This document shows positions 1 to 5,109 of a stretch of DNA of 5,109 bases, in pieces (the stretch's first letter is position 1; each line of letters begins with the position of its first letter). Below the pieces are notes generated by a model that saw only the letters and a list, made by a program, of their open reading frames with translations, was not told the DNA's origin and ran no database searches. The DNA is from DASPXY01 sp038227745. Its GTDB lineage: Bacteria > Planctomycetota > Planctomycetia > Gemmatales > Gemmataceae. The stretch is taken from assembly GCA_038227745.1 (NCBI GenBank), contig JBBRPS010000724.1, positions 1 to 5,109 on the forward strand, written 5' to 3'. The translations under genes and the position numbers were made by a program.

Positions 1-22
1 CTTGCATCCAAGTCGGTAGCGA

Positions 23-38
23 TGACAGTGTGGTGTCA
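23..38. repeat. Short inverted repeat (5-bp arms, 6-base spacer)
   Basis: TGACA (23-27) and TGTCA (34-38) are perfect reverse complements separated by six bases. It is short enough to occur by chance. It is listed because a second dyad with the same GACA/TGTC core lies about 50 bases downstream in the same low-GC flank. An operator half-site pair is possible but unproven. Confidence 0.3.
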
Positions 39-70
39 CTCTTCGGAAACCGCAGAATTCATGCGGAAAG

Positions 71-92
71 CGCGACAACACGGGCTGTCGCG
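71..92. repeat. Inverted repeat, 7-bp perfect arms with 8-base loop
   Basis: CGCGACA (71-77) pairs perfectly with TGTCGCG (86-92) across an eight-base loop. GAATTC palindromes sit outside it at 55-60 and 101-106, so a longer imperfect dyad can be drawn over 55-106. There is no T tract after the right arm, so it is not a convincing intrinsic terminator. It could be a protein-binding dyad or part of a small repeat element; the sequence alone does not decide. Confidence 0.4.
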
Positions 93-136
93 GCTCTCCT
101 GAATTCAGTGCAGGTTTTCGTGCCAGGGACACTAGC

Positions 137-214
137 TCCTCCTGCCCCTGCTCCAACAGCAGCCCGACGTGGTCCTGGTCCAAGGACGATCCCGACATCG
201 GCGACCCGGTCGTC
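137..214 (+). other. Start-less in-frame upstream extension of the metzincin-like gene
   Basis: The frame of the first gene stays open upstream of its first ATG as far as 26. From about 137 the translation looks like real secreted protein: Ser/Cys-rich, then PTWSWSKDDPDIGDPVV leading directly into MYSATGDPGSW. The alternating Trp/Ser pattern reads as beta strands of an Ig- or PKD-like domain that continues across the 215 ATG. No ATG, GTG or TTG lies in this frame between the TGA at 23 and 215, so a normal start is missing. Explanations are a frameshift, a rearrangement at about 105-137, an assembly join, or chance. It marks gene 1 as probably 5'-truncated or broken. Confidence 0.55.
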
Positions 215-2212
215 ATGTACAGCGCCACCGGCGACCCCGGCAGCTGGGTCAAGGCCGATACCTCGACCTACACGATCGAGATCGACCAGTCCAGTTCCTC
301 CGCGTCCGACGCGACTCTGAATCTCACCTTCTCCCAGGGGGGACAATACAAGATCCAGCCGATCGTGACGGCGTCGTTCGGCGCCGATTCGTGCTGCCAG
401 GGCCAGGCCCGGCCGGTGGTGCTGTGCGCCGTCAACGCCGCCCCGACCATCGCCATCGTGCGGACCGGCACCTGGACGACGAAGGTGAACAACATCTTCC
501 GGCCGTCGCCGGCCAACACCTGCCAGTTCACGGCCACCATCACGCCGAACACGCTCATGCGCAAGATCCGCTTCATCCTGGTGGGCACGTCCTCGGAGAC
601 GGGCACCAACTGCAACACCGGGACGGGCACGGCCCTCGACCTGACGTTCGAGAACCAGGCCGGCTTCGACAACCCCGCGGGCACCAAGCAGGAGATCGTC
701 ACCTCGGCGGCGGTCAACAGCGTTACCGTGACGGTCACCGCGCAGGATTACGGCCCCTACGGCAAGATCAAGGCGAAAATCGATGGCACGGCCGTCGAGA
801 GTACCCAGATCTCCGTGCTGACGGACGCCAGTCCGGCCGGTGGGAACAACGTCGAGGACGCCTGGGACACGGCCTTCCCGGCGCCGACGGGGGGCACACT
901 CGCGGGCGACGACGACAAGGACAACCTGCCGGCCATCGGCACGGACAACGGCGACCTGCTGCAGCGCTACGAGGAGTACCGCGGCTTCACGGTGCGCAAG
1001 GAGGACAACTCGGCGGACCTGTACGTCAGCACCGACCCGGCGAAGAAGACGGTGTTCCTGCGCGACAAGACGGGCTGGACGATCACGGACGGCGGCGGCA
1101 GCACCCTGTCGCTGTTCAAGAAGCTGGGGGCCGACACCTACTGGGTGGTCGCCGGCCAGACGGATGCCACCACCCGCAAGATCAACTTCAACGCTAAAAA
1201 CACCCAGAGGGCCGTCTGGGTCGAGAGCGACGACGGCACCAACACCGGCGGCGCCTGGGGCACGACCACCGGCGGCACACCCAGCACCTATACCTCCGTG
1301 TATGTCTACGTCGCCCAGTTCTCGCAGAAGCTGAAGCTCGAGACGGCGCTCACCGCCGCGGCGACGGCGGCGGTCATCTACACGGCCGCCTCGGAGACGG
1401 ACGGCTCCCTCAAGGACTCCTGGCAGGCCAACGGCTTCGTGAAGATCGATAATGAAGTCATCAAGTACACCACGGGCTGGCCCCCGATGACCAAGGAAAC
1501 CGACGTGGCGACCGCCAGGATCCAGGTTCCCGCCGACTCCACTTCGATCATTGTGGACGGCGTCCGCTCGATGAGCTTCGTCCGCATCCAGGACGAGATC
1601 GTCCAGATCCAGGTCAAGTACAACGGGGTGACCGGGAACACCATCAAGGCTTGCAATGCGGCGGCCACGGAGATTGAGCTCAAGACCGGCCAGTACGCGA
1701 ACCCCGGGGGCAGTTACTACCTCTATGCCAAGCTGGACACGGGAGGCAACACCGAGTGGATCCGCTTCACCGGCTACGACACCACCACCTCCAAGTTCAC
1801 CGGCGTGACCCGCGGGGTGCTGGGCACGGCGGCCAAGGCCCACGCCGAGGACTGCAACATGGACATCTACGCGCAGTTCCCCAACTCCAAGCGCGGGCAG
1901 CTCGGCACGACCGCCGCCGCCATCCCCACAGGGAAGACCCTCTACCCGATCGGGGTACTCAAAGACCTGACCCGCGGCCAGAAGAGCACCGCGGCGGCGC
2001 CACACGTCGTCAACGCCGACATCCCCTGGTTCGTCAACCCCAACGACGCCATCCGCGAGACGTCGGCCCACGAGGCCGGCCACGCCTGTGGCCTGGATCA
2101 CGCCAACACTTACCAGATCATGAACCGGATTCTGCTGCGCGGCGCCGTCTTGACGAACGGCCTTTACGACGACTACAGCGCTGCGGAGAAGGCCGGGTTC
2201 ACGGCACGCTAA
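215..2212 (+). CDS. Multidomain secreted-type protein with C-terminal matrixin/metzincin zinc-protease signature (probably 5'-incomplete)
   Basis: 665 residues are counted from the first in-frame ATG, which has no Shine-Dalgarno and is probably not the native start. The order is: beta-rich Ig/PKD-like sequence with several cysteines (about 1-200); an acidic D232-D236 and D244-D247 stretch running into YEEYRGF (252-258) and a K-K-x-V-F-L strand (277-282), a module I recall from bacterial secreted and metallopeptidase-like proteins and which may bind calcium; a Thr/Gly-rich linker; three diverged beta units (about 377-549), the last ending FTGVTRG (528-534); then HEAGHACGLDH (619-629) and IMN (635-637). 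In metzincins the three His bind zinc, Glu620 is the general base and the Met forms the Met-turn. The closest family pattern is the matrixin HExGHxLGLDH...LM. Only 36 residues follow the last His, including YSAAEKAGF, which resembles the last matrixin helix. No membrane anchor is seen. The likely role is an extracellular or periplasmic protease; its substrate is unknown. A strong hairpin follows the stop. Confidence 0.8.
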   Translation: MYSATGDPGSWVKADTSTYTIEIDQSSSSASDATLNLTFSQGGQYKIQPIVTASFGADSCCQGQARPVVLCAVNAAPTIAIVRTGTWTTKVNNIFRPSPANTCQFTATITPNTLMRKIRFILVGTSSETGTNCNTGTGTALDLTFENQAGFDNPAGTKQEIVTSAAVNSVTVTVTAQDYGPYGKIKAKIDGTAVESTQISVLTDASPAGGNNVEDAWDTAFPAPTGGTLAGDDDKDNLPAIGTDNGDLLQRYEEYRGFTVRKEDNSADLYVSTDPAKKTVFLRDKTGWTITDGGGSTLSLFKKLGADTYWVVAGQTDATTRKINFNAKNTQRAVWVESDDGTNTGGAWGTTTGGTPSTYTSVYVYVAQFSQKLKLETALTAAATAAVIYTAASETDGSLKDSWQANGFVKIDNEVIKYTTGWPPMTKETDVATARIQVPADSTSIIVDGVRSMSFVRIQDEIVQIQVKYNGVTGNTIKACNAAATEIELKTGQYANPGGSYYLYAKLDTGGNTEWIRFTGYDTTTSKFTGVTRGVLGTAAKAHAEDCNMDIYAQFPNSKRGQLGTTAAAIPTGKTLYPIGVLKDLTRGQKSTAAAPHVVNADIPWFVNPNDAIRETSAHEAGHACGLDHANTYQIMNRILLRGAVLTNGLYDDYSAAEKAGFTAR

Positions 2213-2222
2213 CGCCACGCGC

Positions 2223-2266
2223 GGCGGTCGGCAGGGCGGGGCCACGGCCCCGTCCTGCCGACCGCC
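2223..2266 (+). terminator. Strong GC-rich hairpin after the metzincin-like gene, terminator-like
   Basis: Arms 2223-2243 and 2246-2266 pair along all 21 positions with a single G-T pair (2236/2253), leaving only two bases at the apex, so the real loop is probably formed by opening the inner pair. It begins 10 bases after the TAA of the first gene. The downstream sequence CTTGAGCTTTCG has scattered T residues but no proper T tract, so it is not a textbook intrinsic terminator. Being symmetrical, it could act on both strands. It may instead block 3' exonuclease decay of the upstream mRNA, or limit read-through into the next gene, whose ATG is 33 bases beyond the right arm. Confidence 0.75.
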
Positions 2267-2286
2267 CTTGAGCTTTCGACCCTGCG

Positions 2287-2294
2287 AGGAGAGG
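2287..2294 (+). promoter_or_regulatory. Shine-Dalgarno sequence of the 398-residue exported protein
   Basis: AGGAGAGG ends five bases before the ATG at 2300, with the AGGAG core eight bases away. This is good match and spacing to the 16S rRNA tail, and it fixes the start of the downstream gene. It is the strongest ribosome-binding site in the window. Confidence 0.8.
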
Positions 2295-2299
2295 CAACC

Positions 2300-3496
2300 A
2301 TGCACCGCCGTCCGTCGTGGGCCAGCAAGAGCGCCGTCCCGGCAGCGCTCGCACTCGCCTTCGTCCTGCCGTCCCCCGGGCCCGCCGGCGGCCCGCTCGC
2401 GAAAGACCACCCGATTTACCGGACGCCGGACCTTTCCTACGGGGTCGGCAAGTCCACTCCCGAGGTGAAACACGGCCAGGCGCAAAGCACACCGCCCCGG
2501 TGGGCGTTCGCGCTCGACAAGAAGCAGTTTCTCCTCGGGGAAACCATCCGTGGCCGGCTGACGGCGGAGAACGTCGGCAAGGAGGCCCTCCGCCTCAGCC
2601 CGCCTTACCGGGGGTTCCACGTGGCCACCGTCGCTGTCTGGGTCAGTCGGCGGCAAACGGTCGGCAACTGGAGTACTCTCGCCCCCGTTTCCAGGATAAA
2701 CCGCGGGTTCCCGCGCTTCGGGCCGTGGCAGTTCCAGGGCGAGCCCGTTGTCCTCAAGGCAGGCGCCCGCTGGGAGGCCGCCATCGCCGTGAGCGGCGAG
2801 GCGCGTCTCCTCAACCGCGGCACGCGCAAGCGGATCGAACCGGCCCCCTTGTGGCTGGGGGGCATCGGCTTCGCCGAGCCCGGGCACTATCGCTTCTACC
2901 TCCAGTACGTGAACCTGGAGGAACTCATGCCGTTTGATCGTCGCAAAGAGACGGCCTCCACGACTGCGGACGTCAAGTCTCGCCCCCATCGGTCGATCCC
3001 TGGCGTGCGGAATGTACCGTCCGAGCCGGTGGTGCTCGGACCTTATGACGTGGAGATCCTGCCGCCGGACGGCGACGGCGCCCTGGACCTGGGCGACTTG
3101 CTGGCGACTTGGAACGGGGCCGCGAAGCGCGCCAATAACCCGGTCGCCTCCTTCCCGCTCGATTCCTTGCCGCGGCTGTTCGAGACCGACACCTTGAAAA
3201 CTCCGGCCGCGGGTCCCATCCGGGCCTCCCTCGCCTTGACCCAGGTCCAGGGGCAGCTGTTCAAGCTCCCCGCCGCTCCCGCCGAAAAGTTGAAGGTCCA
3301 ACAGGACGTGCTGAAGCGCTTGCAGGACGCGCGCAAGGCACTGCCGGCCGGCCCACTGCGCGACGCCTACGGGCTGACCGAGTGTTATCTGCTGCTCGAC
3401 CTCGGCCGACGCGCGGACGCCGTCGCCCTGACCCGCGCTCTCCAAACTCCGGACGCCCGCGTCTTCCTCATCGACCACGAACGGGATCGGCCCTGA
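2300..3496 (+). CDS. Exported protein of unknown function with beta-sandwich-like and helical regions
   Basis: 398 residues; the start is supported by the AGGAGAGG just upstream. The N-terminus (MHRRPSWASKSAVPAALALA, then FVLPSPGPAGG) has a basic n-region and an Ala/Leu core typical of a Sec or Tat-like signal peptide, probably cleaved around residues 28-31. Residues about 70-250 look like a beta-sandwich: FLLGETIRGRLTAENVG (77-93) is the pattern of a strand, 'GE', then a strand ending in N-x-G found in many bacterial Ig-like extracellular domains, and EPGHYRFYLQY (193-203) looks like a late strand of the same fold. PPDGDGALDLGDLL (255-268) resembles one EF-hand or dockerin calcium loop lacking the first ligand. 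Residues about 285-390 are helical and may form TPR-like hairpins. There are no evident catalytic residues and no membrane anchor. I do not recognise the family; the protein may be periplasmic or secreted. The next gene starts 53 bases downstream and is probably co-transcribed. Confidence 0.85.
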   Translation: MHRRPSWASKSAVPAALALAFVLPSPGPAGGPLAKDHPIYRTPDLSYGVGKSTPEVKHGQAQSTPPRWAFALDKKQFLLGETIRGRLTAENVGKEALRLSPPYRGFHVATVAVWVSRRQTVGNWSTLAPVSRINRGFPRFGPWQFQGEPVVLKAGARWEAAIAVSGEARLLNRGTRKRIEPAPLWLGGIGFAEPGHYRFYLQYVNLEELMPFDRRKETASTTADVKSRPHRSIPGVRNVPSEPVVLGPYDVEILPPDGDGALDLGDLLATWNGAAKRANNPVASFPLDSLPRLFETDTLKTPAAGPIRASLALTQVQGQLFKLPAAPAEKLKVQQDVLKRLQDARKALPAGPLRDAYGLTECYLLLDLGRRADAVALTRALQTPDARVFLIDHERDRP

Positions 3497-3534
3497 ACGG
3501 ACGGCCCGTCTGGATAACTCTCCCTTGTCCCCTG

Positions 3535-3540
3535 GGTGAT
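3535..3540 (+). promoter_or_regulatory. Weak Shine-Dalgarno for the GHL10-like gene
   Basis: GGTGAT matches part of the anti-Shine-Dalgarno complement and ends nine bases before the ATG at 3550. An in-frame GTG at 3544 would add two residues but lies only three bases from this motif, so 3550 is preferred. The weak site suggests lower translation than the preceding gene. Confidence 0.4.
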
Positions 3541-3549
3541 GCAGTGTTC

Positions 3550-5109
3550 ATGAAGCATGTCCTCCGCTGTGTCGCCGTGGTGGCGTGTGTCGCCTTGACG
3601 GGAGTCCCCGCCACTGCCCAGGGGGTGCAGCGCACGCTGTGGCTCGACTCCGCCGAGATCGACCTCGCCGACCCGAAGGCCGTCGCCAAGGCCCTCAACC
3701 AGTCGGTGGACCGCGTCGTGGTGTCCTGCCTCGTCGGCGCCGAAACCGTGTTCCCCTCGCAGTCTCGTCTCTTCCCGCAGATGGCCGCCTACCGCGGCAA
3801 GGACGTCCTGCGGGCCTTCCTTGCCCAGGCCTCCGCCCGCGGGAAGAAGGTCTACGCCTACATCGACTGCCTGCACTGGACGCTGCCGGACACGCCGAAG
3901 GACCGCGACCTGCTGCACTACAACCCCGACCTGGCGGAGGTGACGCGGCACGGCAGCACCGGCGGCGTGGCGTTCGGCAAGTACGCCTCGCCATTCCACC
4001 GAGAGGTGAGGCGGGCGCTGCTGGCCCTCGCCGAGGAGGTGGCCGACCGCTATCCCGAGCTGGCCGGCCTCGTGCTGCGCTGCGGCCTGTCGCGCCACAA
4101 CCTGCTCGGTTACAGCCGGGCCGCGCGGGGGGCCTATTACCGCGACCGGCGCATCGACCTGCGCAAGGCCAACGGCGTCGAGGTGGCGCCGGGAAGCGCC
4201 CTCGGCCGCGACTGGGGACGCTGGCGCACCGTGCAGGTCGCGGCGCTGGTGCGGGAGCTGGCCGACACCGCCCGTTCGCGCAACCGCAATCTGAAGGTCG
4301 CCGCCCTCGGCCACGCCGACTTCTCGCAGCTCTCGTTCGTGGAGCGGAACAGGTCGGTCGAGGATTGTCTGACCTGGGTTCTGGCGGGCTCGGTCGATGA
4401 ATTGCTGCTGCTCTGTCCCGTGGGCCAGCCGCTCAACAAGGAGGGCTACGCCCACTATCTGGCAGAACTGGCCGGGGCCAGGCGTAAGATCCCGGTCGCG
4501 TTAGTCCTGCCGCTCTCCAAAGGGGGGCCGGTACTCGACCCCGGCGAGACGCTGAAAGAGGTCTGCGGCTATCCCGTCACCGGCATCGTCCTCCACGTCC
4601 AGAGGGCACACGAACTGGACAGCGCCGCCCGCTACCTGAAGCACACCTTCCCGGGAATCGAGGCGGTCCTTCCGCGCGCCGACCTGCAACGCCTGGAGAC
4701 CGATCCGCGCCTGCAGAAACCGCTGACGTTCGGCCTCCGCGCGCCGCGGCTGCGGCCGCTGCTGCGCCTCCTGCAGTCGGAGACCACCGTGCCCCTGACG
4801 CTCGACGAGGCGTTCAACTCCGACGAGGCGGTCTTCGGCAGCTGGTCGCTGGGGAACGTGCCGGCGTGGAAAGCGCTGCAGCGGCTGGCCCTGGCGGAGA
4901 AGGTAGCCGGACGCTGGGAGCCGCAGGGGGGAGGCTATCATCTTGTCCTGCCCCCTTCGGCCCCCAGCGCGGGGAACGCCCTGACCGCGCTGCACTGGCT
5001 GCTGGCCATCAACGTCCTGCTGTGCGTCGCCCTCGGCTCCGTTTGGCTGCTGCGCAGGCGGCGGCGCGGCGCGGGGGGCACGGCGCTGGCCGCCGCCGTC
5101 AGCCCCGGA
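3550..5109 (+). CDS. GHL10-like glycosidase-family protein with STN-like module and C-terminal membrane anchor (3' end outside window)
   Basis: The frame is open for 520 codons to the last base, so the C-terminus is missing. MKHVLRCVAVVACVALTG then VPATAQG is a signal peptide with an ATA cleavage site near residue 23; VVAC at 10-13 resembles a lipobox, but the hydrophobic run before it is too short. Residues about 28-300 follow the GHL10 (glycosyl-hydrolase-like 10, TIM barrel) pattern: RTLWLD near the start, VFPSQS (67-72), GKDVLRAFLAQASARGKKVYAY (83-104), AGLVLRCGL (172-180) where the family has its DGIhlD-type strand, LLGYS (185-189), and VEDCLTWVLAGSVDELLLL (270-288) where the family has a 'W..g.vDei.p' strand. 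The expected acidic residues at 172-180 are absent, so hydrolysis is doubtful. Residues 392-467 resemble an STN module (PLLRLLQSETTVPLTLD, later VPAWKALQRLALAEKV). A transmembrane helix at about 481-501 is followed by RRRRR (502-506), implying an exported domain tethered with a cytoplasmic tail. It may bind or cleave envelope polysaccharide. Confidence 0.8.
   Translation, partial: MKHVLRCVAVVACVALTGVPATAQGVQRTLWLDSAEIDLADPKAVAKALNQSVDRVVVSCLVGAETVFPSQSRLFPQMAAYRGKDVLRAFLAQASARGKKVYAYIDCLHWTLPDTPKDRDLLHYNPDLAEVTRHGSTGGVAFGKYASPFHREVRRALLALAEEVADRYPELAGLVLRCGLSRHNLLGYSRAARGAYYRDRRIDLRKANGVEVAPGSALGRDWGRWRTVQVAALVRELADTARSRNRNLKVAALGHADFSQLSFVERNRSVEDCLTWVLAGSVDELLLLCPVGQPLNKEGYAHYLAELAGARRKIPVALVLPLSKGGPVLDPGETLKEVCGYPVTGIVLHVQRAHELDSAARYLKHTFPGIEAVLPRADLQRLETDPRLQKPLTFGLRAPRLRPLLRLLQSETTVPLTLDEAFNSDEAVFGSWSLGNVPAWKALQRLALAEKVAGRWEPQGGGYHLVLPPSAPSAGNALTALHWLLAINVLLCVALGSVWLLRRRRRGAGGTALAAAVSPG

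Larger units (their letters stand above)
1..136. other. Lower-GC 5' flank without a supported gene
   Basis: This stretch is about 55% G+C by hand count over 1-120, against roughly two thirds in the genes that follow. Each forward frame is poor. The frame of the downstream gene has a TGA at 23-25 and then no ATG, GTG or TTG before 215. A second frame stops at 100-102 and again at 133-135. The third frame is open from a GTG at 30 to 320, but it runs into the first gene out of frame and becomes a low-complexity Pro/Arg/Thr string. The stretch contains two short dyads (23-38 and 71-92) and two GAATTC hexamers (55-60 and 101-106). It may be intergenic DNA, or foreign DNA joined to a truncated gene. 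I see no clear promoter. Confidence 0.5.

Noticed and set aside
30..320. Plus-strand 96-codon frame starting with GTG at 30
   Set aside because: It overlaps the first gene out of frame and ends in a Pro/Arg/Thr/Ser string typical of a shifted reading of GC-rich coding sequence. Its first part could belong to the displaced 5' end of the first gene, but it lacks a signal peptide and a ribosome-binding site.
59..3478. A 1139-codon open frame on the minus strand spanning both the metzincin-like and the unknown exported gene
   Set aside because: It crosses two well-supported plus-strand genes and the hairpin. Its translation is Arg/Gly/Val/Asp-rich low-complexity sequence with no domain motifs, as expected opposite GC-rich genes whose codons rarely give antisense stops. 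Its length across two genes and an intergenic gap is notable, but I see no evidence of coding.
3497..3549. Possible separate promoter for the GHL10-like gene (TGGATAACT at 3511-3519)
   Set aside because: The TAACT-like box has no recognisable -35 partner at the right distance, and the short gap to the preceding gene makes read-through transcription simpler.
3580..3588. Possible lipoprotein lipobox (VVAC, residues 10-13) in the GHL10-like protein
   Set aside because: The hydrophobic stretch before the Cys is only a few residues and is itself interrupted by R6 and C7; the later ATA-Q site fits ordinary signal peptidase I cleavage better.
3585..4400. Plus-strand 271-codon frame inside the GHL10-like gene
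   Set aside because: Its translation is Arg/Pro/Gly-rich without recognisable motifs, while the overlapping frame starting at 3550 has a signal peptide, ordered domain motifs and a membrane helix.
3385..4455. Minus-strand 356-codon frame opposite the end of the unknown gene and the GHL10-like gene
   Set aside because: No domain motif is visible, it overlaps two supported genes, and its composition is that of an antisense shadow.

Overview
The window is GC-rich (roughly two thirds G+C over most of its length) and holds three genes, all on the + strand and all apparently for exported proteins. The gene style suggests a planctomycete or similar environmental bacterium: long secreted multidomain proteins, a D-rich segment followed by a YEEYRGF signature, a GHL10-like TIM barrel, and an STN-like module next to a C-terminal membrane anchor. 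This taxonomic guess rests on protein style only.

Layout. Positions 1-136 have clearly lower GC (about 55% by hand count over 1-120), carry two short dyads and two GAATTC sites, and have no convincing gene. The first gene (first ATG at 215, stop at 2212) encodes a multidomain protein ending in a matrixin/metzincin zinc-protease signature, HEAGHACGLDH, followed by a Met-turn-like IMN. Protein-like sequence in the same frame continues upstream of that ATG to about 137 with no start codon, so the true N-terminus, including any export signal, is missing or displaced. A very strong GC-rich hairpin (2223-2266) follows this gene.

The second gene (2300-3496) has a good Shine-Dalgarno sequence and encodes a 398-residue protein with a signal peptide, a beta-sandwich-like middle and a helical C-terminal part; I do not recognise its family. 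The third gene (3550 to the window end, no stop reached) encodes at least 520 residues: a signal peptide, a divergent GHL10-like (family-10-like glycosidase) barrel, an STN-like module, and a C-terminal transmembrane helix with a five-arginine stop-transfer tail.

The 53-base gap between genes 2 and 3 suggests co-transcription. Gene 1 is separated from them by the hairpin. A shared cell-envelope role is plausible, but no pathway can be named from sequence alone. No RNA genes, CRISPR arrays, complete insertion sequences or attachment sites were found. The most interesting items are the domain combinations of genes 1 and 3 and the broken 5' end of gene 1.
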